From Podaxis mareebaensis (Eukaryota; Basidiomycota; Agaricomycetes; Agaricales; Agaricaceae): DNA of 48,388 nucleotides. The DNA is taken from contig JAEUWP010000225.1 of assembly GCA_018524725.1 (NCBI GenBank), forward strand, positions 1 through 48,388, given 5' to 3'. A model generated the notes under the pieces. The model was not told the DNA's origin and searched no databases. It was given only the letters and a program-made list of their open reading frames with translations. Positions 1 through 10,129 of this stretch are shown in pieces; within the stretch, counting starts at the first letter, position 1, and every line of letters starts with the position of its first letter. Position numbers and translations under genes: made by a program.

Positions 1-415
1 CGGAATCATAAATGTGGCCAAACCTAGCCCAAATGTAGGTATAACCCTGACCTTTATTGAAAAAAGCCTTAGAATAAGCGCCGTGTTATTTTTAGCCAGC
101 GTCTCGAAATGTAGGTCATTTTCCAAGTGTCACCTAGGTGACGTCACCCGATCACGTGAGTAGCATCACGTGCCCGGACGACGGCTCGAATTATCCGGTA
201 AGAATTTCTCGTGTCGGTTATTTTTATCCGATCTCGATCGCGACGTCATCGATCGAATCCCGGATCAATTCTATCATTCCTAATCGGGAGATCGTCGTCC
301 GTTTCGACAAGTAGTAGGTATCGTGCTACGCCTCGCGGGCGTAGACCTACATGATAGGTAAATCGATATCAGACTTTCTATCGTTATCGATAGAAAGCGG
401 CGGAACAAGGTAAAC

Positions 416-492
416 AACTGCAAATGCGCCTGATGAGTCTATAAGTAGACGAAATTCGCGGGGAGAAATCCCAATGAATTGCGCCTGCAGTT
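416..492 (+). ncRNA. Type I hammerhead ribozyme, copy 1
   Basis: All catalytic parts are present in order. The CUGAUGA box is at 430-436, stem II is GUCUA/UAGAC (437-441 with 446-450) closed by UAAG, and GAAA is at 451-454. Stem III starts UUC (455-457) and returns GAA (476-478), with an inner GGGA-GAAA-UCCC hairpin at 461-472. The cleavage triplet is AUU, so the scissile bond lies between 480 and 481. Stem I is GCGC/GCGC (426-429 with 481-484), then an internal loop AAAU/CU, then AACUGC/GCAGUU (416-421 with 487-492). The internal loop in stem I opposite loop II is where natural hammerheads make their tertiary contact. Activity is inferred, not shown. Confidence 0.9.
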
Positions 493-516
493 CATCAGTG
501 AGCTAACTCACATAGC

Positions 517-530
517 AACCCCTAACCCCT
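517..530 (+). repeat. Telomere-like CCCCTAA tract 1
   Basis: The tract reads AACCCCTAACCCCT, about two units of the TTAGGG-type repeat with its C-rich strand on plus. It begins 36 bases after the cleavage site of the first hammerhead and is preceded by a small hairpin (GTGAG/CTCAC, 498-511). It separates the two retroelement remnants. The orientation means a chromosome end would lie to the left. Confidence 0.65.
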
Positions 531-852
531 CTTTCTCCCATGCCAGCACCTGCCGATAGCGTCTACCTGCGCGTCGGTCAAAGAGAGCGTCCTATGGACG
601 GACGCTCAACGGGCGCCTCGTAAAATACGGAGCGCCAGTGGTAAGCGCGCGCTTATTTTATTCGAACTTTAGTATTTTGCAAGAATTAGTTTTTATACCC
701 TATTTATAATACGGTCCGCGTACCGAGCGTCAATCGGATTGACGCCGACTCCATCGGGACGATCTCCGGATAGGATAGTCCCCTCGATTTTACTATCGAG
801 ACATCGTCCACTCGGGTGGACGCGATGGATAGCCATCTAGATAGATAACGAG

Positions 853-934
853 CTACGTAGAGCGCCTGATGAGTCTATATAAGACGAAACGGGCAGTCGT
901 CGAGGTCTCCCCTCGACACCGTTGTGCCAAGTAG
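853..934 (+). ncRNA. Type I hammerhead ribozyme, copy 2
   Basis: CUGAUGA lies at 866-872. Stem II is GUCU/AGAC (873-876 with 882-885) with an AUAUA loop, and GAAA is at 886-889. Stem III pairs CGG (890-892) with CCG (919-921) and contains an inner GUCGAGG/CCUCGAC-type hairpin. The cleavage triplet is GUU, placing the cut between 923 and 924. Stem I is GCGC/GUGC (862-865 with 924-927, one G-U pair), an internal loop GUAGA/CAA, then CUAC/GUAG (853-856 with 931-934). The core is shared with copy 1, but loops and outer stems differ by compensated changes, which argues for selection on structure rather than a chance match. Confidence 0.9.
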
Positions 935-969
935 TCCGGTACTCATCGTTGTCTTTTATTGCACCACTG

Positions 970-988
970 CCCCTAACCCCCCTAACCC
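970..988 (+). repeat. Telomere-like CCCCTAA tract 2
   Basis: The tract is CCCCTAACCCCCCTAACCC, roughly three imperfect CCCTAA units. It starts 46 bases after the cleavage site of the second hammerhead and directly abuts kinase coding sequence on its right. On the minus strand it is GGGTTAG-like and follows the broken kinase gene in the direction expected for a telomere added to a broken end. Confidence 0.7.
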
Positions 989-2086
989 ATGCATGTTCTG
1001 ATACGGCCACCAAACCGAGGGTCATCAAGACTGCCCCAGAATTCCAGCCTCGGAACAGCTGGATAGCGTGTATTCCCGTGTATTGCCTGCAAGATCTCCT
1101 GTTCTGTCCAACGACGATTTTGCCTGATATACTGATCTTTGACGACCCATCGCACCGAGGCATCATTGTTACCGTCGCCACATATGAATACATGACTACG
1201 TCCGCCAAAAGGATGGTTCGAGTAGTGGAGACGGGCAGTCGGCAATATCTTACCCGCTGGAGTCGTGATATCGAAGCGGATGGCACCCTTGACCCTGATT
1301 CTGGACCTTTGCAGTGTCATCTCACGAGCGCCTTGCTGATCGTCATTAAGGTACTTGACGACAGCTTTGAGGAGTGGCTCATAATCCACCCGGTCTTTGA
1401 GCTGGAGCTTCTTGACGCCGCAAGCACTGCAGATCAGAAAGACAAGGTCATTAGCATTGATGAGAAGGCCAAGAGTCGAGATGAGGTCAGGGCGGGCGCT
1501 GAGGAGGTATGTAGCGTAGCTGACAGCCCGGTGGATATGGTCTTCTTCATTCACTCCAGCAGATTTATACTTGATCGCAATTTCAAGTGAGCTCCAGTGG
1601 AGCGGAGGTTTCGGCTCGGGGTCGGCAAGCGCAAGGGAATAAGCGACAATGTCCGGTTTGCACTGTGTGGTGGTGGGATGATCAGCCGGAGGGTGGTTAC
1701 TGTGTACCATGAATGCAATCTCTATCCACAACGCGTTAGACCTAAGCTGACTGAAAGGTTTTAGACATACTCTGTTGGGGTAGAGCATTCAGGAAACCCT
1801 GGACCATTGTAATAAAGTCGCTTGCAGACCCGAACACTGACGAACTTCGAGGATCCTTTTGTGAACCCTCGGACGTCTTGTGCCTGCTACGTGCTTTTAC
1901 GTTGTTTGACGGGGCTATTGCGACCCTCCAGGCACCGAGGAACTCGTAGAAGTCATCTATGTCAATATCGCAGATGGGAGGCATGTTGGTGACGAGCTTC
2001 ACACGATCGTGCCAGGGATAGTGGGCTGCGACCTTTGTGACCGGAGTGCTAATGAGGTCTTTGTTCTCGTCTTTTGCGGCGGGCAT
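989..2086 (-). pseudogene. FunK1-type fungal protein kinase, broken at its 3' side
   Basis: The product starts at 2086 (MPAAKDENKD) and continues through a PDIVA segment, a W..LEIAIKYK segment and a VVKDQY...RWTEQEIL segment followed by YPAVPRLEFWG. These are landmarks of the N-terminal half of the FunK1 kinases that are expanded in Agaricomycetes. The catalytic core (HRD and DFG region) should follow, but the frame runs straight into the telomere-like tract at 988, so the kinase domain is lost. Around 1745-1785 the frame changes; this could be a very short intron or a frameshift, and I favour a lesion because only ~25-29 bp would be removed. Inferred to be non-functional. Confidence 0.75.
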
Positions 2087-2387
2087 GGGAGAAGAAGGTA
2101 AGGAGCAAGCTCTGTGAGTCTAAAGTTGATACACCTTTAGGCTGCTTTGTTGTGGGCACGATCACGCTATCGCCACAATCGATGGGACAGCCGCCGTTTG
2201 CTTGCGGTCTAGTGGTTGTTCCAGAAACTGCTCAGAGGACAATGAAAAAGACAATCAAAATGGCAGAGAGTTGCGAAGAACGATACTCATGTACGGTCAC
2301 CTTTGCGTCGGAAAAGCACGTGACCATACAAATTCTCCTACGAAGTCGAAGCTCTTCTTTGCATCAGCACCAACATCAAACTCTGCA

Positions 2388-3191
2388 TCAGCATGCCGAG
2401 CCGGTATCTTCAATCTCTCCTTGAACACCCTCGTCACTAGTTAAAGAAGCATGGAAGATGGGTGTATCCATGGTCCCGGGTCGCATTTGCGAAACTTCGA
2501 GGGGAATCATAGAACACGGGCGCTCGACCTCGTCATCCTCTTCGTCGTTGTCATGGATAAACCTCTTGTTGAAATCGAATGCGTCACCGTCCTTGCCACG
2601 GTCAGAATTTGCTTTCATAATAAACTTCTGTGTTCAATGTTGATGGGCGTCAGAAATAAGGCCGCTCCGCTGCCACACTCCCTCTTGATTACCTCCATAC
2701 CCGCCAACCGTTTCTCCACAACGTCCAATCTTCTCCCCAAATACCTCGTTCGGTCTGCGAATGTCGATACCTGCACTCTTATCACTTCCTCTTTCACCTC
2801 CGCCTCCTGTTCTGTACGTTTACCGGCTTCGCTGTCATGGGAGTTATGGCTGTTACGGCTGGGCTCGCATTCATACGTTAGTACTGTCCGGAACTCGGCA
2901 CCCTTTGCTGCATTCCTCACGAAATCCGCTACATCTGTCGAATCAGGCCACTCATATGCCCTCCCCGCCAACAATACACCGCGGAAGGATACACCGGGCA
3001 TAGGAGGCACCCGGACGACGGTATCAACCTTGCGGCACGGAACAGCGGTTGAAATGGGTGGAGGGGGAACACTGGGTGGTCGTGTTGGTGCCGACGCCGG
3101 CGCCTTAGTTGCTTGAATCTGGCCGGATTTGAGAGATATCCGAATGGGAGAGTGAGTTTGGATAGGTACGATGATGTCGGTTCGAGCTTTC
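2388..3191 (-). pseudogene. Unknown protein gene, probably frameshifted
   Basis: A minus-strand coding-like stretch begins after a plausible acceptor at 3192-3194. It reads through a Pro-rich segment (PTRPPSVPPPPI), then VRVPPMPGVSFRGVL, GRAYEWPDSTDVADFVRNA and a Lys/Glu-rich helical part to about 2630. It then continues in another frame with an acidic patch (NDEEDDEVE) to 2388. No donor lies between the two frames, so a frameshift is likelier than an intron. I do not recognise the family. It lies just upstream of the broken FunK1 gene on the same strand, and the first exon was not found. Confidence 0.4.
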
Positions 3192-3379
3192 CTGTTCAGG
3201 CTTGTGAATGAATTTCTACTAATGTTTGTTGAAACAGCGTACCTTTGCCTTCACCTACTCCCCCCAACTCGTCTTTCCCATTCCCATCACCAAACACATC
3301 GACGTTCCACCTCTATTTTGCATCCGGCCCCCCTTCCGCTACAAACGTCGAATGCTGTATCCTGGTCCCACTGAGTTTG

Positions 3380-3917
3380 TTTGAGTCTGCATTTCCCGTA
3401 ATGAATCTCCTTTGAACCGTCTATGGTTGATGGTATATTGCTATTCTGGTTCTTACAACCAATGAAGGGCTACGACGACGGAATGCTGCCAACGTCAAGT
3501 GCGCAATGAGCATTAGCAGGAAGAGTGAGTGCTTGGGCTATGGCGTCACCACATCATTGGCGATCACCTTCCTCATGCCTGTTTTTTGAAGATAGATTGA
3601 GGAAGATGCTCGTGGATAAGAAAAGACGAATTAATTTCATTATCGTCTCCCACTGATCAACCTGCGGCCCTTAGCCTACTCGTTGATCCACCTATCAGTG
3701 CGCGTTGGCTCTTAAGCCTGCTCCGTGGGATGTGTACTCGATTTTGCGCGTTATTCGTGTTCTCGCGACTGAGATTCTGAATGACCACACATGGGTTATA
3801 AGGTACCGTAAGAAACTACGCAAAGCATATGTATTATCTACAATGGCTACAAGTACACCGCAAGCATGAAATCGACGAAAAAAATAAACTGTACGGTGCC
3901 CGGAACTCCTCTACTCG
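3380..3917. other. Spacer without visible gene
   Basis: I see no coding exon, RNA gene or repeat here. It separates the unknown minus-strand gene from the 3' end of the BRR2-like pseudogene. Confidence 0.4.
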
Positions 3918-6900
3918 TCACTCCTCATCATCACTCTCCATATCTTCATCACTATCGCTCTCCTCTCCCTCTGCTACCTCAATCAGGTCAAGCTCGATAT
4001 TGTGAGCAGCACCGATATAGGAGTCGCACACGACAGAGTCGTGGACGGTGTATACCCTTGGGCAACGTAAACTCGAGCTTGGTAACGGGGTTCTTGGTCA
4101 CAGTGACCTTTCTAATGACGCAGAGTTGCTGACTGTCTCAGTCTCCGAGGACCACCCACCAGTTGGCGAGTTTTTTTCAATGGGTAGAATGTCGTGATGA
4201 TGGTTTGGCCAGCGTCTTCTTCGTCCTTATCAACGTCACGCACGAGGGTAACCTTGAGGGTGGCAGGGGCACCCGCAGTAAAATCGCCTTTGACAAGGTT
4301 GTACGAGACATCGAGGGTGGGGTACGAATTGACGAGCATCACGACATCATGCCTAAACAACACAGCCAAGATTACACTAGGGCCACAACAGAAGATAAGA
4401 CGTACATCTGTGACGAAGTCATCTGGAGCAGCTTCGTGCGATCATCGTCCTCCATTTCCATGATATCGTACACTGTCTCAATACTCGCCTCTTTGCATCG
4501 TTTGATAAGCTGTAATATAAGTATTAGTCACTGATCTGCATCATGGGGTACGAAATCAACAACTCACCTCCGGTTCGAAATGTGGGATCTGCTTGAGCGG
4601 TGAACCGTTCCCCCACATAGCCTGGACCCACATCTGTGACAAATCCATGGCACCCAGAGCATTCAACCACGCATTTGATGACATGGCATCTACACATGCT
4701 GTCAACAAGTGCAAGATCTTTTCGAGAACAAGAACCTGGTCCGCAGCAAGATTAGGCAGCAGTTGCAATCGCGCGCCTGCAAGGGCAAGATCTTGAAGTG
4801 GGGAGCCTCGAAGTCGACGTGGTCGAGCTTGACAGGAACCCAATCATAAACGCGGCGGAGTAGGAGTTCTTCGTGGCGACGGATGGGGATGCTTTCGAAC
4901 TCCGCAGATGAGGAGACGACTTTGAGGAGGCCCTTGAGGTTGATACGTTCCTTGAGGGAGGGTACAAACATCAACCATGACGTCTATCATTGTGTTAGTA
5001 TATGTTCGAATATTGAGAAAGGGAATGACATACAGAAAATTTTATAGTATTCGACGATCATCCCCAGGTTGCAGGTTGAGCGCCGAGACGTCTATCTCAT
5101 CCTCTGTCCAATGCATTTAGCTTCCTGTCTTTCTCATTGCAACAGAAACACTCACCGATAGTGATATGCTTCGAGTCAACAAAGTCATTGAGTGTATTCT
5201 CCACCAATTCCGACTGATGGTCTGACAAGTACTGATGGCTGACATTGTGCAAATTGTAGTAGCTGGGGTTTTGGGTCATGGGCGATAGAAGTATGTCCAC
5301 GCCAAGATATCCCCAGTGCAAGCTCATCAGCCAGAGCATTCCACAAATGCAATGAATGAACTTACCATAGCATCCTGCTCGTTTTCAATGGTCTTCACAG
5401 CGCTCTCCGCCAAGAAGTAGTCGCGTAACAAGTGCGTCGGCAGGTGCGACTCGATGGGTAGACCTTCTGCGAGGAACTCCTTGTAGAAGTCTTTTCGCGT
5501 TCGTTGATACAGCAGGACACACCGACTGTTCGAGTCTTCCCCGGGTCGGCACGCGCGACCCATCATCTGCAACGCGTCCATCACGGGATAGTCAATGTAA
5601 TGGTGCTGCTTGCCCTCGTAGAATTGCATGCCTGTGATTGGTGACCGTGTGGGTAGCGACGGGCAAGCTCCACGCAGTATTCTACGAGCATGTCAGCACC
5701 ATCATTTATTGGCGACACATAGAAACAATGTAACGCACCTTGGAAGCAACGAGCACCTGAATCGCACCGGACTCGAATAAACGTTGTATGATCTTTTTGT
5801 CCTGTTTATCCGACGTCTCATGGTAGTACCCAATACCGTGCTTCAACGTCTCCGCGAGCCCTTTGTTCCTGATATGATCCAAGTGCTTCTGCAGTTCATC
5901 GAGTTCAAGGTTGAGGAAACGATCCTAGTCGCCGTCAGCTGTGCGGTCGATGAGCTCATCGACTGTGAGACGGCACTGTCGACGCGATGGAACGAATACG
6001 ATGACCGGCTTCGTGGATAAATATTCGAGAATGGCGAGGTACACAGGTTTGGACATAGTTATCATGAGAGGCGGGAAGTGGGGGGTCGTGAATGATTGAA
6101 TGTGGATCTCCATACTCAGTGATCGCGCGCTAGTATCTCATCAAGGAAGTAAAGAAATGTACTTTAGTGAGAAATTGAAGGTCGTGTGCGACTTCGCGCC
6201 GATACACTCTCCGAGGTCCTCTGTGTTTGCAAGGGACGCACCACATGCAACAATACGCGTCGGGACCTTAGTCTGGGACGAGACATACCGCGTCCTCTAA
6301 ATAATAACTTCATACGTCGGTCCAATCTCTACTCCAACCTGCTGGATCTCAGCCGCAATCAATAACCCGATATTTTGCGCACTCTTCCTCTAGTGCCATC
6401 ACCTCGAAAAAAAACATCCCACTGAATCAGCGCGTCACCATCCCATCTATCTAACCAAAAGCAGGAAAACTCACTTGCATATGAATGCACGCTACCGCAT
6501 CTGCCTTCTCAACAACCCCAAATCCGCACTGGTCTCCCCGGTAAGCCCCGCAATATCCCCCCCATCCCGCAGACCCCCGAGTTTCCTCCTCCACCCCTCC
6601 ATCCTTTGGGCAACCACCTCCTGGAACGGCTCAATACGCACTGCTCTCGGTTGTTCCCTCTTACTCCATAGCCGCAATAGCACGAACTCTGCACAAATTG
6701 TCTTGTCACTTCTCGTTGGAGCACCAATGAAGACGTCTCCGTTGGACGTATAAAGCACTTGGAAAACTTGCGTCTGGATCTTGTTGAATCCATTGATGGT
6801 GCTGGGATAAATCGCCTCGAACTTCTTCTTGTGGAGTGCTGACAGTGGAAGAGCTTGAAGGTCGAGGAGGCAAGTGGGAGGGAGGAACTTGGCGGGGTGA

Positions 6901-7676
6901 ATAAAGTGTTTGAAGCTTAAGGGTAGCCTGGTCTCGGAGTGCAGCCATCTGCCCAAACCGATAAAAATATACTCAAACGTGAGGGCAGTGAGGGTGATGT
7001 TATGCTCGTCCTTGGCATATTGTTGACGAAGCACAAAATTGTCATGGAACAAGATGATTTCGCCATCGACGTCCTCGGGGAGGACGATGAAGGTCTCCGC
7101 AGAACCATGGATCTTTCCACCCCATCGGAAATCAGGGATGATGGAAAGATCGATGCGGGGGAGAGAGTGAGTGATCAGTTGGACCTGAGCCTGAAGCCTA
7201 CGCAAATACTCACTGCGGGTTGAGGAGAAGATATTCGAAAGCACTTACTGAAGTTTATGGAAACTGCACCAGTCTATGCACCAGCTTCCCAGCATTCGGA
7301 ATGCCGATTAATTGTCCAATTCCAGGGGGCGCAAGGTCAAAGTATCGGTACCACGGCTATCACCAGCAAATCATTCCTTTCAATCATGAGTGAGAGCAGA
7401 TGGGGGTGACTGACGAATTGTTTGTCCTCAGCCTTCCTAATAATCTTGGGGGGAGGGACGCCCTTGATCTCAGCGGAGTCATAGATCCCTACATCCACTT
7501 CTCGACCATCTTCCATAGGTCCAGTGCGACCTTCGCAGGAACAGCCCATCCGCGCTTGAGACAAATCTTAAACATCGCATGAAGGATACTAAATACATCA
7601 AGTCACATCAGAAATCAGAGTCACCCCAGAGAAAGGCAAAGATGCTCACCGCCCAGTGGATTGCTGTACAAAAAAC
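3918..7676 (-). pseudogene. BRR2: BRR2-like DExH helicase, C-terminal half, decayed copy
   Basis: BRR2 is the Ski2-like helicase of the U5 snRNP that unwinds U4/U6. In minus-strand order this copy shows the winged-helix/Sec63 segment ending the first cassette (GRILHAMFKICLKRGWAV, about 7570-7660), then second-cassette landmarks: FIGAPTRSDKTICAEF (motif I region, ~6690-6735), VPTRIVACG, KPVIVFVPSRRQ (~5990), DYPVMDALQMMGRACRP (~5580), MTQNPSYYNLHNVSH (~5260), and the acidic C-terminus before the stop at 3918-3920. Introns are retained, so the copy arose at DNA level. Motif I has two changes in GxGKT, and the DExx box reads AEIQ. Stops and frameshifts occur throughout (e.g. stop near 7510 and at 6299). 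It lacks everything N-terminal. A functional BRR2 must exist elsewhere. Confidence 0.88.
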
Positions 7677-9647
7677 CCCTCGAGGAACCGTGCGACCTCT
7701 TTCAATTGGTCTTTGAGTATTTTGGGGAGCATTCAGCTGCGGCGTCCAAGACCCCGAGCAAAACGGCGGCTTGGTATTTGACAACAGTGAGTGAGAAGAC
7801 TGTGACCGTAGATCTCGAGGTCCTTGTTGGCGAGGTAGACGTGGTTGTGCGTGGGGATGTAGCCCAGGAGGTGAAGCCGACTGGACATGAAATGTCAATC
7901 ACCTTAATGCGAAGGACTTGGAGACTTGCTATCAAAGGGGCCGATGTTGCAAGATTCAATGCCGATAAATAGGAGAGGGGGCTGGGTGTCGTGTAGATGA
8001 GGCAGTTGCTGATCCGTTTACTTGTTTGGGCGCTACGACAGTAATGACGTGAGTATATGTGGTTGTGTGTACGCAGCTGTAATGGAAAGAGATACCTGTC
8101 GTTGATTTGGGCGACCTCGAACGCCTCTTCAACTCTCTCATCTAATTTCAACGCCTTCATCGACTTGATCTTGATATGCATCTCGATCAGATCTGAGCAC
8201 ATAGAACGAGTTGGCAGAAACAATCATAACAAGCATGCCAGTTGTGTTGACCGATAGACCTGCACCACAATTCACCGAACGGCAAAAAGATGAACATACG
8301 CGTTACTCACGGCCTTGGCATCAACATCAATCCGCCTAACAATAATCTTCCCTGTCTCCCAATCCCCGAAAATCACACACTCAGGCCCATGAACATCCAA
8401 AACCGGACCACCATGCAACCCATCCAAAGCAAAGCCCCCAGCACCCTTCATCCCACTCCCTCTCCTTGTATTTCTTATACACCTTCAGCTTGATTTTGCC
8501 CTCCAGTACCACATAGATGTTAATATCAGACGCCCAAGTAAACGAAATATCGTTACCGGTGTACTTGTTCCTCCAAGCGAGGGCAGTGCAAATGATGTAT
8601 TCGCCATCGCTGACGACGGTGACGAAGCGACCGTTGGGGGAGTGGAGGAAGGACGTGGCGAAGATTTCGGTGGAGCCGATTTCTTTGGTTGTGTGGGACC
8701 CGGGCGCCGACTGAGGTGGAGGTTGGGTCGTCGGTGGTGGGGGTTTGGAGGTTGCCTGAGAAGACTTCGTGGTTGCACGTGTAGATGAGCTTGCCAGAGA
8801 GGTCCATGGAGTATGTGGGTTCGTCGCGGCTGAGCTGAGAGCAAAGAACAGATTAGGGTTATGTTTGGTTGGAAGAAAGGGAAGGAGACGTACTGTGATA
8901 ACGACGACACCTTCGCCGAACCGATTGCAATTTCGTTGGTGCCTTTCCAGAGGCTGAGACACCATGCGCGTTTGAGGGTATAGCTGAGGTTGTGTTCGGT
9001 GTGGCAGGTGCAGTTGTTCTAGATCTTGACAGTGCCGTCTTCACTTCGACTGATGATGATAGGGAGGTCGGGATGGAAAATGGCGAGTGAGACGTTGGTA
9101 TGGCCTTCCATTGTCTGTACGCGGCTCTTGGGGAGGTAATCCCAGACTTTAATGGCCTTGTCGTCACCGGTGGCGACCAGATATGGTTTATCTGCGCCAG
9201 GGTAAAAGTTGACGTAGTTGACACCTTCGTCGTGGTACTCCAGGGTAGTATTGGCTATTGGAGGACCGATGGACCGCATTTTGACGGTATGGTCAAGGCA
9301 GGCAGAGACAAAGGTGTCGGAGTCTTTTAGGTTAAAGCCGATGTTCATGATATGGCGTGTGTAACCTTTGTATGTCTACAAATCTCATTAGCAATATTGA
9401 TAGGTGCAGAGGGGGGGCTACCTGCGCACCTGGACTATACGCCATTGCTCGTCCCAGCCCCAGACTTTCATGGTTATGTCATCGCTGCCTGTAAGGACGA
9501 TCGGCGCGGTAGGTGGACGGCGAGACATCGGATGTAATCCGGTGAGCCTCAAAAGTGACGACTTTTTGCATGGATGTCGTATTGAAGACGCGTAGCGAAT
9601 AATCTTCTGAGCCTGCGACGAACCAGTTTTTTGCAGAGGAGGTCCCG
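7677..9647 (-). pseudogene. SEC27: COPB2/SEC27-like coatomer beta' fragment, decayed copy
   Basis: COPB2 (Sec27) is the WD40 and solenoid subunit of the COPI coat. On the minus strand the copy starts after a normal acceptor at 9648-9650 with KNWFVAGSEDYSLRVFN. It follows with LTGSDDITMKVWGWDEQW, a repeat with FVSACLDHTVKM, YPGADKPYLVATGDDKAIKVWDYL, MEGHTNVSLAIFHPDLPII, and then the second-propeller part (EIGSTEIFATS, NGRFVTVVSDGEYII). It ends in the solenoid at LKEVARFLEG near 7680. The first ~100 residues and the C-terminal half are missing, and multiple frameshifts are present. Introns persist (e.g. around 8830-8890). The downstream end is fused directly to BRR2 sequence. Confidence 0.85.
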
Positions 9648-9778
9648 CTGAAAGGTAATTAAGTGCTGACAGTGTGAACTTGGGTGACGAGTGAGTGATA
9701 CACAAGTCCACTTTGTCACATCAATCACCTTGCATCGTGGGGGTTCCCACCACCCACGCCGTCGACATCATCTGTTGT

Positions 9779-10112
9779 TCATGCTGTTAGGGTCTTGAAC
9801 GCGGCTCCGGCCATGATCGATTGGCACAAATCATCCGACCTATTCTCATCTGCACCCCACTTCAAGAACCCTTTCGTTAGCTCCATATGTCCTGCATATG
9901 CAGCGGCGTCAGGAGCATGTTCCCTAGATATTGACTTGGAGGCTGGCATTGCTTCTAAAAGGATCGAAACGTAATTATGAGGTAGGGCTCACCTTTGTAG
10001 TTCGTCGGATTTGGGGGAAAACTTGCATCTGCTGCACACAGAAGTTCCGAATTTCCCTAGCGGGCAGCCTCGAGCACGAGCGCCTCGGGTGGCAGGTTAT
10101 CTACGTTGGTTT
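9779..10112 (-). pseudogene. Ankyrin-repeat-like fragment
   Basis: Two minus-strand pieces join in phase. The first reads VDNLPPEALVLEAAR, an in-frame TAG, then GNSELL (~10,112 to 9,993). The second reads EAMPASKSISREHAPDAAAY, then AGHMELTKGFLKWGADEN, and ends at the stop 9779-9781. The putative intron (9955-9992) is only 38 bp. DAAAYAGHMEL..GFLKWGADEN matches the ankyrin consensus pattern (A-A-x-x-GH-x-E-x-x-x-x-L-L-x-x-GAD-x-N). The premature stop and lack of further repeats suggest a remnant. The antisense 119-residue plus-strand frame over this stretch is judged a shadow. Confidence 0.4.
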
Positions 10113-10129
10113 GAAAGTTCCGCTGCTCT

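Larger units (their letters stand above)
1..969 (+). mobile_element. Two telomere-attached hammerhead-bearing retroelement remnants
   Basis: Two unlike segments, 1-516 and 531-969, each contain a complete hammerhead ribozyme near the right end and then stop at a short telomere-type CCCTAA tract. Neither holds a reading frame of note, and no reverse transcriptase is visible. Their sequences differ outside the ribozyme core, so they are not simple duplicates. Both are rich in short perfect hairpins, for example 374-397, 585-607 and a 14-bp palindrome at 642-655. Endonuclease-less Penelope-like elements of basidiomycetes (Coprina) are known to sit at telomeres, and Penelope-like elements are known to carry hammerheads in their pseudo-LTRs. 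Assignment to that group is inference from ribozyme plus telomere context; a non-autonomous retrozyme-like element is the main alternative. Confidence 0.6.

Noticed and set aside
922..1590. 222-codon plus-strand open frame
   Set aside because: It lies antisense to the FunK1 coding frame, which has recognisable motifs; taken as a shadow.
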